DNA of 28,986 bases from JACDBZ01 sp036262075 (GTDB taxonomy: Bacteria > Chloroflexota > Limnocylindria > QHBO01), in the NCBI GenBank assembly GCA_036262075.1, contig DATAJO010000036.1:1-28986 (forward strand), in the 5' to 3' direction. The first letter of the stretch is position 1; each line of letters starts with the position of its first letter. The translations under genes were made by a program, and so were the position numbers. Positions 14,656-22,245 of the stretch are shown here, one piece after another. The notes beneath the pieces are model-generated. The model was not told where the DNA came from. It made no database searches and saw nothing but the letters and a program-made list of their open reading frames with translations.

Positions 14656-16659
14656 TCAGGCCGTCGCGGGGGGTGGCGCGGCCGCCGCCGGGGGATCGAC
14701 CGCGGTGCTCCGCCGGCGCCGCCGGGCGGCGAACAGGGCGGCCATGGCCAGGGCGTCGAGGCCGAGGATGCCGCCGCCGGCCAGGATCACCCGGGTGCGG
14801 CCGCGGTCCTCGAGGGCCTCGCGGTCGGTCACCGCCGCGGCGGCCGCCTCGACGGCGCCCGCGTCGTCCCCGTCCTCGTAGGCGTCGCGCGCGTCGGCGA
14901 CATGGATGGCGGGATCGGCCTCCCACAGCAGCCCGACCTCCTCGAGGGCGGACCGCGCCTCGGCGACGATGCTCCCGGCCTCGGCGATGGCGGCCAGGGC
15001 CTCCGCCTGGTCATCGGCCTCGGCGGCCGCGGCGGCGATGCCCTCGTCCTCGAAGGCCCGCCGCAGGTCGTCGGTCGGCTCGAGGTCGAGCGCGGCCGCA
15101 TCGGCCTCGAGCTCGGCACGATCGGCGACGACCTCGTGGATGGACGCCATCTCCGCGGTCGCGTCGTCGAACCGCCACCACTCCATCGCCATGCGCGTCG
15201 ACTCCGGCACGCGCCAGCCGTCGAGGGCCGTGACCGTCTCCGCGTACTCGGCGCGGGCCGCGGCCCGATCGTCCAGCAGGGCCGCGTCGCGGTCGTCGAT
15301 GACCCACTCGACCCAGATCGGCCCGAAGTCGGCCCCGGTCTCGATCTCGAACAGGTCGAGCAGGCGCTTCCAGTCGTTCACGCGCTGCTCGCCATCCTCG
15401 AGGAGCTCGTCGTTCTCGAGCGCGTACGCGCGCCGCTCGTCGAGGACGGCGACCCACACCTTCTGGAGCCCCTCGGTCCCGGCCAGCTCGGCGATGGCCT
15501 GCGCCGCCTCGACGCTGGCCGCGTAGCCGTAGTCCTCGCGCTCGAGGTCCTCGTTGCCCGGCTCGCCCCACTCGGTCAGCGGGAACGCATCGGCGCGCAT
15601 CTCGTCGGTCAGCTCGTAGGCGTCGATCTCCAGGCCGATCTGCGTCGCGACCTGCTCGGCGTAGTACGAGGCGAAGCCCTCGAGCAGCCAGCGCTCGTCG
15701 ACGAGCGTGCCCTCGAACCAGATGTGCGCCGCCTCATGGAGCGTCACGAACGCATCGGCGTCGAAGCGGATGGCGATGGTGTCGAGGGTCGAGATGAAGT
15801 AGCCGGCGTAGTCGCCCAGGTGGTTGTAGGCGTGCTCGTCCACGCGCAGCGGCCGGGTGGTGACGGGGTAGTCGAGACCGATGGCGTCCTCGAGCAGCGG
15901 CAGGCCGTCGCGGAGCCAGCCGCCGACCCGGGTGCCCCAGTCGGGATCGTCCGGCCAGGCCGACACGATCACCTCGCCGGAAAGGTTGGCGAACGGCACC
16001 TCGAGCGTCGTCTCGGTCCGCTCCGACTCCTTCTCGGCGATGACGTAGGTGAAGAACGTCGAAGGGTCGATGCCGTTGGCGGTCAAGCGCGTGGCCGTGC
16101 CGTCGTCGGTGACCTCGAGCCGGTCCATGTGGTCGGTGGCCTCGTAGCCGGACGGCAGGACGACCTCGATGCTCGCGTCGCCGTCGGAGCCGATGGGCCA
16201 GGCGCCGAAGGCCACGAAGCTCTGCCGCACCCAGGTCTCGCGCGTCGGCTCGCCGCCACCGTCCGAGATGACGAACGACAGGCGGGTGTTGTACGTCTGC
16301 CGGTGGAAGACGCCGGTCGAGAAGGTGATGTCGGCGAACTTCGTGAACTCGTCGATCGGCTCGAGCGACACGCCGAGCCCGACGCCGCCACCCACGGCCG
16401 AGACATTGGTGGCCGATGCGGGAATCGGCACGCTGATGCCGGTGAAGTACGTGCGGCCGGCCGCCGTGTCGGCGACCACGTTCGTCGCCGCGATGTCGAC
16501 GGTGACGACGATGATCCGGTCCGCGGGTCGCACCTCGTAGCGGGTGTGCGAGCTGAGGACGAGGCCCTGGCCGGCCCGGGCCGGCGCCGCCGGGAGGAAG
16601 GATCCCAGCGCGGCGAGGACGAGGGCCAGGCAGGCCAGGAGGGCGGGCGGTCGTTGCAT
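14656..16659 (-). CDS. Secreted, membrane-anchored gluzincin metallopeptidase (peptidase MA-like)
   Basis: A 667-residue extracytoplasmic protein. A signal peptide (1-29, hydrophobic core about 6-24, ending APARA) starts it, a beta-rich N-terminal domain follows, then the zinc site HEAAH (308-312) and WLLEGFASYYAE with Glu327 as third ligand. The spacing is HExxH-x14-E, four residues shorter than the x18 of classic M1 aminopeptidases, and the GAMEN substrate motif is absent, so it fits the peptidase-MA-like group better than true M1. Residues about 550-620 are Ala/Glu/Asp-rich and probably helical. A C-terminal helix (about 625-645) followed by RRRRR anchors it, leaving the enzyme outside. 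It precedes the MFS gene by 11 nt. Substrate and partner are unknown. Confidence 0.82.
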   Translation of the reverse strand: MQRPPALLACLALVLAALGSFLPAAPARAGQGLVLSSHTRYEVRPADRIIVVTVDIAATNVVADTAAGRTYFTGISVPIPASATNVSAVGGGVGLGVSLEPIDEFTKFADITFSTGVFHRQTYNTRLSFVISDGGGEPTRETWVRQSFVAFGAWPIGSDGDASIEVVLPSGYEATDHMDRLEVTDDGTATRLTANGIDPSTFFTYVIAEKESERTETTLEVPFANLSGEVIVSAWPDDPDWGTRVGGWLRDGLPLLEDAIGLDYPVTTRPLRVDEHAYNHLGDYAGYFISTLDTIAIRFDADAFVTLHEAAHIWFEGTLVDERWLLEGFASYYAEQVATQIGLEIDAYELTDEMRADAFPLTEWGEPGNEDLEREDYGYAASVEAAQAIAELAGTEGLQKVWVAVLDERRAYALENDELLEDGEQRVNDWKRLLDLFEIETGADFGPIWVEWVIDDRDAALLDDRAAARAEYAETVTALDGWRVPESTRMAMEWWRFDDATAEMASIHEVVADRAELEADAAALDLEPTDDLRRAFEDEGIAAAAAEADDQAEALAAIAEAGSIVAEARSALEEVGLLWEADPAIHVADARDAYEDGDDAGAVEAAAAAVTDREALEDRGRTRVILAGGGILGLDALAMAALFAARRRRRSTAVDPPAAAAPPPATA

Positions 16660-16731
16660 GAGGACGCAGTATGCCCGCCGAGAGTCGTCCCGGCGTTGGG
16701 ACGATCGGACGACCGGGACCCGGGCATGAAT

Positions 16732-16760
16732 GACGCGCCCGCCGAAGTGGCGGACGCGTC
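16732..16760. terminator. Hairpin between thioredoxin and metallopeptidase genes
   Basis: Twelve-base arms starting GACGCGCCCGCC pair with one mismatch around a 5-nt loop. It would end or attenuate the arsR-trxA transcript before the peptidase gene. It lacks a T-tract on the minus strand, so termination is unproven. Confidence 0.35.
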
Positions 16761-16799
16761 GTCGTTCGTCGTGGTTGGATGCCCCTGGAGGGCCGAGCC

Positions 16800-17153
16800 T
16801 CAGGCGGTGGCGTTGCTGCCCTGCTGGTAGCGCGGCAGCTCGAAGGCCTCCTCGAGCGCCTCGGCCGGACGGTAGCCGACCGCGGCGCGCGGCGCCTCGC
16901 CCGGGGCGAAGAGCGCGACGGTCGGGATGCTCATGATCCCGTAGCGCATCGCCGTCTGCGGGTTGGCGTCGACGTCGAGCTTGCGGACCTCGACGCTGCC
17001 GGCGTACTTCGCGGCGAGCTTCTCGATCTCCGGCGCGACCATCCGGCAGGGCCCGCACCACTCGGCCCAGAAGTCGACGACGACGGGCTTGTCGCTCTGG
17101 AGGACATCGGCCTCGAAGGTGGCGTCGGTGACCTCGGGGACGTTCGAAGACAT
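16800..17153 (-). CDS. trxA: Thioredoxin
   Basis: A 117-residue cytoplasmic disulfide reductase. The active site WCGPC (32-36) is canonical, DFWA precedes it on the central strand, and the cis-proline is Pro77 in SIPT. FAPGE and an amphipathic C-terminal helix complete the fold; the last ten residues (QQGSNATA end) are a polar extension. No signal peptide is present. It follows the ArsR-family gene by 31 nt and is almost surely in its operon, so its level may be set by that regulator. A 140-nt gap with a hairpin separates it from the metallopeptidase gene downstream. Confidence 0.95.
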   Translation of the reverse strand: MSSNVPEVTDATFEADVLQSDKPVVVDFWAEWCGPCRMVAPEIEKLAAKYAGSVEVRKLDVDANPQTAMRYGIMSIPTVALFAPGEAPRAAVGYRPAEALEEAFELPRYQQGSNATA

Positions 17154-17184
17154 CGGTGTGGCGTTCCTCTCCGGTCGGCGGGCG

Positions 17185-17478
17185 TTACCCGGCGACCTCG
17201 TGCAGCAATCGGTAGGCGTCGAGGACGCGATCGTCCGCGAGCCGATAGAAGACGGTGCTTCCGGCGCGCCGGCTGCGGACCAGGCCCGCGGAGCGCAGCA
17301 CCGCGAGATGCTGGCTCATGTTCGGCACCTGACAGCCGACCTCGCGCGACAGGTCGCTCACGCTCTGCTCTCCCGCGGAGAGCCGCTCGACGACGCACAG
17401 CCGCTTCGGGTCCGCGAGCGCGCGCGCGATCGCGGCCGCGCGCTGGCGCTCGGCGTCGGTCGTGTGCACCGCTTCCAT
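17185..17478 (-). CDS. ArsR-family transcriptional regulator
   Basis: A 97-residue winged-helix repressor. Helices AIARALADPKRLCVVERL (17-34), SVSDLSREVG (39-48) and the DNA-recognition helix VPNMSQHLAVLRSAGL (51-66) are followed by the wing RRAGSTVFYRL (70-80). It has only two cysteines, Cys28 in helix 2 and Cys49 just before the recognition helix. The metal-site ELCVCDL motif of classic ArsR/SmtB is absent, so a thiol, redox or sulfide signal is more likely than arsenic; this fits the thioredoxin gene 31 nt downstream. A strong inverted repeat (17497-17516) begins 18 nt upstream of ATG 17478 and probably is its own operator. Confidence 0.88.
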   Translation of the reverse strand: MEAVHTTDAERQRAAAIARALADPKRLCVVERLSAGEQSVSDLSREVGCQVPNMSQHLAVLRSAGLVRSRRAGSTVFYRLADDRVLDAYRLLHEVAG

Positions 17479-17496
17479 CGGCGCGATGATCTCATC

Positions 17497-17516
17497 ACTT
17501 GCGCAAACACGCAAGT
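17497..17516. promoter_or_regulatory. Probable ArsR operator
   Basis: Arms ACTTGCG and CGCAAGT around a CAAACA spacer are a perfect 7-6-7 inverted repeat, and two more matching pairs (AT/AT) follow after one mismatch on each side. It is upstream of the arsR-trxA operon in a locally AT-richer patch and near the divergent hydrolase promoter (17561-17589). Confidence 0.6.
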
Positions 17517-17560
17517 CATTGCGCCCCCGGGTTCGCGGCGCATTGGTGCGGAGCGGGGCA

Positions 17561-17589
17561 TTGTCTTCGGCCTCGCCGCCCCGTACCCT
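17561..17589 (+). promoter_or_regulatory. Promoter of the zinc-ribbon hydrolase gene
   Basis: TTGTCT (17561-17566), a 17-nt spacer and TACCCT (17584-17589) form a sigma70-type promoter. Transcription would start near 17596, giving a leader of about 37 nt with GAGGGAGG at 17614-17621 before GTG 17633. Confidence 0.5.
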
Positions 17590-17632
17590 CCCACCGCGCG
17601 CGCCCGTGCGCGCGAGGGAGGACCGACCGAGC

Positions 17633-19753
17633 GTGCCCGAGCTCCATCCGCCAGCGACCCCCGCCGCATGCCCGCGCTGCGGCGTACCGCCCGTCATGGG
17701 CGACCGATTCTGCACGTCCTGCGGGCTGCCCCTGGCGCCGCCTCCGGCCGGCCGCCGCGGTCGGCGCCCGATCTGGATCGCCGTCCTCGGCGTGCTCGTG
17801 CTCACGGTCGCCGCCGGCGTGGGCGCGGCTCTCGTGCTCAACGCGGAGGACGGCGGGGTCGCATCGCGGTCGGAGAGCCCGACGGCCGGCGACGCCACGC
17901 CCTCGCCGACCCCGCGCCAACCCGCGGCCGACCTCGGCGACGCCTTCGGGCACGCCCTCGACCATCGGCCCACGCCGTGCGGCATCGGCGGCCTGACCTG
18001 CACCGTGCTGACCGTTCCGGCCGACCACACGCGGACCGGGCGGGGGACGCTCGAGGTGCGATTCGGCTTCCGACCGGCGGGCTCGCGCGACGATCGGCTG
18101 GGAACGCTCGTCGTCGCCAGCGGCGGGCCGGGAACGAGCGCGATCTTCTTGTCGGAGATCTACCTCGGCATGTTCCCGGAGGAGGTGCTCGAGCGCTACG
18201 ACGTGGTCTTCGTCGAGCCGCGCGGTACGGGGCTCTCGTCGCCGGTCACCTGCCCGGAGGCGAGCGTCGACGCGCCGGACTGGACCGACCTCGGGCTGGC
18301 CGCCGAGGCACGCGTCAACCAGGCCGCGCAGCGCTGGGTCCAGGCCTGCCTGCGCGAGGCGCAGATGGAGGAGGTCTGGTGGCTCGACGCGTACGGGTCG
18401 GGCCAGGCCGCGGCCGACCTCGACGCCTACCTCGACCTCATCGGCGCCGGCCCGGTCACGATCTACGCCGACAGCTACGGCACAGTCCTCGCCCAGCTGT
18501 ACGCGGCGCACCGGCCGGAGCGCGTGGCGGCGCTCGTCCTCGACGGCGCGATCGATCCCGAGGTCTCGCCGATCGCAGCGGCGGTTCAGCAGGTCGATGC
18601 CTTCGGCACCGTGCTCGACGACGTCCTCGCCTCCTGCGACGACGACCCCTTCTGCGTCGACGACTTCGCCCCCGCCACCGCCCGCGAAACGTGGGACGAC
18701 TTCGCCGCCGTCCTGCGCGAGGGCCCGATGGAGGTGTCGATCTCGACCTCGCGCGGCGCGGCCTCGACGATCGAGCTCACCCTCCACGACCTCGTCAGCG
18801 TGTCGGGCGCGCTGGTCTACACCGAGCCGGACCGATCGGCGCTGCTCCGGCTGCTGGCGGCGGCCGCGCACGACGACCTCGCCCCGCTCGCCCGGACCGC
18901 GGCGTTGGGCAGCGGGCTCGATCCGGAGACCGGCGCGGCGCTCGAGAGCCTGCCGGTCGACGACGGCGCCTACTTCGCCATCGGCTGCCAGGTGTACGAC
19001 CCGACGAGCCAGCTCGGGACGGCTCGCGCCATCTATGACTCGATCGCCGCCTCGACGAGCCGCCTGGCCGGGCTCGCGTACAGCGAGCTCGCCTGCGCCT
19101 ATGGCTTCTCCGGCATGGACGCCGATCCGAACGACGTCGATGGCCTCGAGCGCCTCACGGCGCCGGTGCTCGTGCTCGGCGCGACGGCCGATCCGGCGAC
19201 GCCATTGCGCTGGGGCGAGCGCGTCGCGGAGCGGCTCCAGGCCGCCCACCTCGTCGTGACCGAGGGCGGGCCGCATGGCACGTTCGGTCGCGGCAGCCGC
19301 TGCATCGACGACAAGGTCGAGGACCTCCTCCTGCTCGCCGAGCTTCCGTCCGGCGAGCGGTCGACCTGCCCGGGCATCCTCACCGACTGGTACGTGCCGA
19401 TCCTCCGGCCGTGGTCGGCATATGCCGATGCGGCCGATGCGCTCGTCGCGCTCGAGGAGGAGCTGTGGAACCTGCCGGACTACATCGCCTGGGACGGGAC
19501 GCCGCGCACGATCGGCTGCCGGTACGCCGGCACGCTGTCGATGTCGTGGCTCGGGTCGGACCGGTTCAAGCTCGACGACTGCGAGCTGGTGGACGGCTTC
19601 CCGATCGACGGCGACGTCACGTTCGCGCTCGACGGCACGACCCGCATGGTCCTCCAGCTGCCGAACGGCGAGGTCGAGTACGAGAGCGATCCGTCCTGGG
19701 CGCTCACCATCAGCGGCACGATCGACGGCGAGACGATCGACATCAGGCGCTGA
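17633..19753 (+). CDS. Zinc-ribbon, membrane-anchored alpha/beta hydrolase (S33 peptidase-like)
   Basis: A 706-residue protein with an uncommon build. A zinc ribbon CPRC...CTSC (Cys13, 16, 27, 30) lies inside the cell, a basic GRRGRR stretch and one transmembrane helix (about 47-69) follow, then a Ser/Pro-rich linker (79-98) and an extracellular alpha/beta hydrolase of the tripeptidyl-aminopeptidase/proline-iminopeptidase type. Evidence for the last: oxyanion loop SGGPGTS (163-169), EPRGTG (195-200), nucleophile elbow ADSYG with Ser281, an Asp in GATADPATPL and His in EGGPHGTF. About 130 further residues at the C-terminus form a separate beta-rich domain. The GTG 17633 start follows GAGGGAGG by about 11 nt. 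The elbow has Ala where GxSxG has Gly, a known variant. Confidence 0.82.
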   Translation: MPELHPPATPAACPRCGVPPVMGDRFCTSCGLPLAPPPAGRRGRRPIWIAVLGVLVLTVAAGVGAALVLNAEDGGVASRSESPTAGDATPSPTPRQPAADLGDAFGHALDHRPTPCGIGGLTCTVLTVPADHTRTGRGTLEVRFGFRPAGSRDDRLGTLVVASGGPGTSAIFLSEIYLGMFPEEVLERYDVVFVEPRGTGLSSPVTCPEASVDAPDWTDLGLAAEARVNQAAQRWVQACLREAQMEEVWWLDAYGSGQAAADLDAYLDLIGAGPVTIYADSYGTVLAQLYAAHRPERVAALVLDGAIDPEVSPIAAAVQQVDAFGTVLDDVLASCDDDPFCVDDFAPATARETWDDFAAVLREGPMEVSISTSRGAASTIELTLHDLVSVSGALVYTEPDRSALLRLLAAAAHDDLAPLARTAALGSGLDPETGAALESLPVDDGAYFAIGCQVYDPTSQLGTARAIYDSIAASTSRLAGLAYSELACAYGFSGMDADPNDVDGLERLTAPVLVLGATADPATPLRWGERVAERLQAAHLVVTEGGPHGTFGRGSRCIDDKVEDLLLLAELPSGERSTCPGILTDWYVPILRPWSAYADAADALVALEEELWNLPDYIAWDGTPRTIGCRYAGTLSMSWLGSDRFKLDDCELVDGFPIDGDVTFALDGTTRMVLQLPNGEVEYESDPSWALTISGTIDGETIDIRR

Positions 19754-19818
19754 CGACGGTCAGGCGCTGGCGGCGGTCAGGCGCTGGCGGCGGCCAGGCG
19801 CTGACGACGGTCAGGCGC
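19743..19818. repeat. 17-bp tandem repeat covering two convergent stop codons
   Basis: Four full copies of a 17-bp unit (TCAGGCGCTGACGACGG or its variant with TGGCGGCGG) run 19743-19810, followed by a partial fifth copy. The hydrolase TGA (19751-19753) lies in copy 1, and the TGA of the converging MFS gene (19813 to 19811) lies in copy 5. Confidence 0.85.
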
Positions 19819-21148
19819 GGCCGGGCAGGGAGATGGCGGTGGTGTCGGTCGGGACCTCGGTCTTGGCCGGCTCGTTCGTCGCCCGCGCGGCGAGGAAGCG
19901 CACGAGGGCGGCGCTCACGAACAGGATCGCGAAGGCCGGGTAGCCGCCGAGCAGCATGATGGCCGACGAGGCGGCCACGCCGCCGGTGTAGGCGCCGACG
20001 TTGCGCACCACGAAGTGGCTCTGGAAGGCGAGGACGTCAGGCCCGGTCGCGAGGCGCATGAGGCGCTCGTTCGCGGCCAGCTGGCCGGCGGTGTCGCCCA
20101 CGGCCAGGAGCACGGCGATGACGACGAGGATGATCGGCGCGGCCGGGTTGGCCGGGTGTGCGGCCAGCCCGAGCAGCAGCGCCGCGCTCCGCAGGAGGAA
20201 CGAGCGCCGCAGGAGGGCGGTCGACGAGCCGCCACGCAGGTGCGAGCTGACGACGATGCTGGCCACGACGAGCGTGGCCGAGCTCACGGCGCTGAGCCCG
20301 ATGGCGAAGCCGGCACCCGTCTTCAGCACCGCCATGGCGTAGAGCGACAGGAACGGCGACAGCCCGGCCGAGAGGAGCGCCAGGGTCATGACGCGGCCGT
20401 GACGGCGCAGCCGATCCGGGCCCGACTCCTTCCACGCCGCCGCGCGCGGCACGCGGATGCGCCCGGGCGGGGGCAGGCGCCGCAGGATGACGAGCGGCGC
20501 GAGTCCGGCCAGGCCCGACACGACGAGCGGGATGGCGTAGGCCCACAGGCCGATGCCCTCGCTCAGCCGGTCGATCGTCAGCGCGATCGGCAGCAGCACG
20601 ACGGAGCCGATGCCGAGCGAGATGCCGCCCACCCGCGGCGCGAGCAGCCGCCGCTCGTCCTCGTGGAGGACGAGCTGGTACCACGACTGCTGGAGGCTGT
20701 ACGCGATCGCGCCGAGCGCGCCGAGCACGCCGCTGACGAGGCCGATGAGCGCGATGGCGGCCCACGCCGGCAGCCAGCCGAGGGCCGTCAGGCTGACGAT
20801 CGCGGCCAGGACGAGGCCGCGCGGCTCGCCGATCGTGGCGAACAGGATGACGAGGCCGCGCAGGTTGCCATCGGTCCGGTCGAGCCAGGCGGGCAGCCAG
20901 CGCTGCGCCATCGTGCCGACGGCCGGGAGGATGGCGACGAGCGTCGCGATCGCCGGGTGGGCGCCGAGGGCGAGGAGCAGCGGGATCGTGATCGCCGGGC
21001 CGGTCAGCGAGCCGATGAAGCCCTGGGCCACGGCCAGCATCCGGAACGGTCGATAGGCACGCGTGGCGAACGTCCGCCAGTCCGCGACCGCGGCGGACGG
21101 ATACCGTGGGCGGGGGATGGAGTTGGGGAGCGAAGGTCGTGTGCGCAT
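19811..21148 (-). CDS. MFS-type permease
   Basis: A 445-residue membrane protein with about eleven or twelve hydrophobic helices and an architecture typical of the major facilitator superfamily. The first helix (MLAVAQGFIGSLTGPAIT) comes after an unusually polar 40-residue N-terminus with several Arg and Pro residues. A basic loop (RRLPPPGRIRVPRAAAWK) near the middle joins the halves. I see no clear loop 2-3 DRxGRR signature, so it is a divergent member. It is unlike the MFS gene at 13319-14644. ATG 21148 is the last start before the polar N-terminus; the first helix would permit a later one. Its end falls in the 17-bp tandem repeat shared with the hydrolase gene. Confidence 0.72.
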   Translation of the reverse strand: MRTRPSLPNSIPRPRYPSAAVADWRTFATRAYRPFRMLAVAQGFIGSLTGPAITIPLLLALGAHPAIATLVAILPAVGTMAQRWLPAWLDRTDGNLRGLVILFATIGEPRGLVLAAIVSLTALGWLPAWAAIALIGLVSGVLGALGAIAYSLQQSWYQLVLHEDERRLLAPRVGGISLGIGSVVLLPIALTIDRLSEGIGLWAYAIPLVVSGLAGLAPLVILRRLPPPGRIRVPRAAAWKESGPDRLRRHGRVMTLALLSAGLSPFLSLYAMAVLKTGAGFAIGLSAVSSATLVVASIVVSSHLRGGSSTALLRRSFLLRSAALLLGLAAHPANPAAPIILVVIAVLLAVGDTAGQLAANERLMRLATGPDVLAFQSHFVVRNVGAYTGGVAASSAIMLLGGYPAFAILFVSAALVRFLAARATNEPAKTEVPTDTTAISLPGRA

Positions 21149-21454
21149 GTGAAGGCGTGGTCGTGCTTTCGGGATGCGCCTACTCCCGCCAGGCCGACCC
21201 TGGCGAACGTCGGTGCGGGGCTCCCGGCCGTGCAACCGACGCCGTTTAGCCTAGCAAATCAGCTCAAGATCGCCTCTGACCGATTCGTACTGCCGGCGCC
21301 TCGGCTGACGGCTGGAGACCCGGTGTTGCCGATGCGCGCGGCCTGACAACCGCCGTCGGTGATTGGCGGCTCGCACCTCCCGCGGCCAGGTTCCCGCCAC
21401 GTTCCGGCGGTTCGCGACACGCAACGTGTCACGACCCACGCTCAGGATCGCGGC
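21149..21454. promoter_or_regulatory. Divergent intergenic region with inverted repeat
   Basis: These 306 bases separate the MFS gene (minus) from the zinc-ribbon mini-gene (plus). No gene is evident. An AT-richer patch (21243-21290, including TTTAGCCTAGCAAATC) is the likely promoter area. A perfect inverted repeat GACACG/CGTGTC around CAA (21416-21430) lies 24 nt upstream of ATG 21455 and may be an operator for the mini-gene. The rest is unremarkable GC-rich sequence. Confidence 0.4.
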
Positions 21455-21622
21455 ATGGATGTTCTGCTCGACTGTGCCTGGTGCGGCGACGAGGTCGTCT
21501 TCACGGTCAACGAGGCCGATGACGAGCTCGTGTGCGGCGCCTGCGGCACGCACACGATGTTTGCCCCCGACTCGACGACGACGTACAGCCTGCTGTACGA
21601 GGACCTGCCGGTCGCGGCCTGA
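21455..21622 (+). CDS. Zinc-ribbon mini-protein (55 aa)
   Basis: A 55-residue acidic protein made almost wholly of one zinc ribbon: CAWC (7-10) and CGAC (28-31, in VCGACGTHTMF) supply four cysteines on two knuckles, joined by an acidic beta hairpin (EVVFTVNEADDELV). Such single-ribbon proteins are common in actinobacteria and Chloroflexota and have no assigned role; RNA polymerase or ribosome contact is often guessed but not shown. ATG 21455 is preceded by CAGGAT 6 nt upstream, which could be either a weak Shine-Dalgarno (AGGA) or a -10 box. It converges on the cyclophilin gene across 44 nt that hold a hairpin. Confidence 0.72.
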   Translation: MDVLLDCAWCGDEVVFTVNEADDELVCGACGTHTMFAPDSTTTYSLLYEDLPVAA

Positions 21623-21649
21623 CCGCCGATGTCGCGGCGGCCGGCGGTC
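21621..21649. terminator. Candidate bidirectional terminator hairpin
   Basis: Arms GACCGCCG and CGGCGGTC pair perfectly over a 13-nt loop, beginning in the stop codon of the zinc-ribbon gene and ending before the converging cyclophilin stop. An alternative inner pairing is CCGCCG/CGGCGG. No T-tract is present. Confidence 0.4.
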
Positions 21650-21666
21650 GGCGCCTACAGCTTGCG

Positions 21667-22173
21667 TCAGGCCTCGCTGATCTCGACCGTGTCGATCCGG
21701 TCGCCGGGCTCGCGGTCACGCTGCGGGTCGCGCTCGCGGATCGACATGAGGACGTCGAGGCCGGACGTGACCTTGCCGAAGACCGAGTGGCGGCCGTCGA
21801 GGTGCGGCGTCGGGCCGTGGGTGATGAAGAACTGGCTGCCGTTCGTCCCGGCGCCGGCGTTCGCCATGGACAGGATGCCGGCCGAGTCGTGGCGCAGCGA
21901 CGGGTGGAACTCGTCGTCGAAGGTGTAGCCGGGACCGCCGGTGCCGGTGCCGGTCGGGTCGCCGCCCTGGGCCATGAAGCCGCGGATGACGCGGTGGAAG
22001 GTCGTGCCGTCGTAGAAGCCGGCGCGAGCGAGGTTGACGAAGTTCTCGACCGTGAAGGGAGCGCGATCGGCGTACAGCTCGACCGCGATGTCGCCCTTCT
22101 CCGTCTTGAACGTGGCGGTGTACTGCTTCGAGGTGTCGAGCGCGCCGGACGGCGGCGCGAGTCGGTCGGCCAT
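21667..22173 (-). CDS. Peptidyl-prolyl cis-trans isomerase, cyclophilin type
   Basis: A 168-residue cytoplasmic cyclophilin that speeds proline isomerisation in protein folding. The catalytic core FHRVIRGFMAQGGDPTG (from about residue 59) contains the key Arg, and SQFFIT and HSVFGKV complete the active site. The position equal to Trp121 of human cyclophilin A is His in TPHLDGRH, as in many bacterial cyclophilins, which predicts weak cyclosporin binding. There is no signal peptide; the first 16 residues are a polar lead-in. GAGGAGA at 22178-22184 lies four bases before ATG 22173, and a TAGCAT box (22213 to 22208) gives a leader of roughly 25-30 nt. Confidence 0.93.
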   Translation of the reverse strand: MADRLAPPSGALDTSKQYTATFKTEKGDIAVELYADRAPFTVENFVNLARAGFYDGTTFHRVIRGFMAQGGDPTGTGTGGPGYTFDDEFHPSLRHDSAGILSMANAGAGTNGSQFFITHGPTPHLDGRHSVFGKVTSGLDVLMSIRERDPQRDREPGDRIDTVEISEA

Positions 22174-22207
22174 GGGATCTCCTCGGGGGTGGTGGGGTGC
22201 AGCGCCG

Positions 22208-22239
22208 ATGCTACCGGAGCCGCCCCGCCTCCGTAGACT
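22208..22239. promoter_or_regulatory. Divergent -10 boxes for cyclophilin and amidohydrolase
   Basis: TAGCAT on the minus strand (22213 to 22208) serves the cyclophilin, and TAGACT on the plus strand (22234-22239) lies 6 nt before the amidohydrolase ATG and predicts a leaderless mRNA. Neither has a good -35 at 17 nt. The two core promoters fit into 32 bases and must interfere sterically. Confidence 0.45.
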
Positions 22240-22245
22240 CGGCCC

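Noticed and set aside
12672..14881. Long plus-strand open frames across proS, the MFS gene and the peptidase end
   Set aside because: Low-complexity Arg/Glu/Asp/Ala composition, no domain, fully antisense to well-supported genes.
19743..19818. CRISPR-like array
   Set aside because: The 17-bp units are directly tandem without spacers and no cas gene is present.
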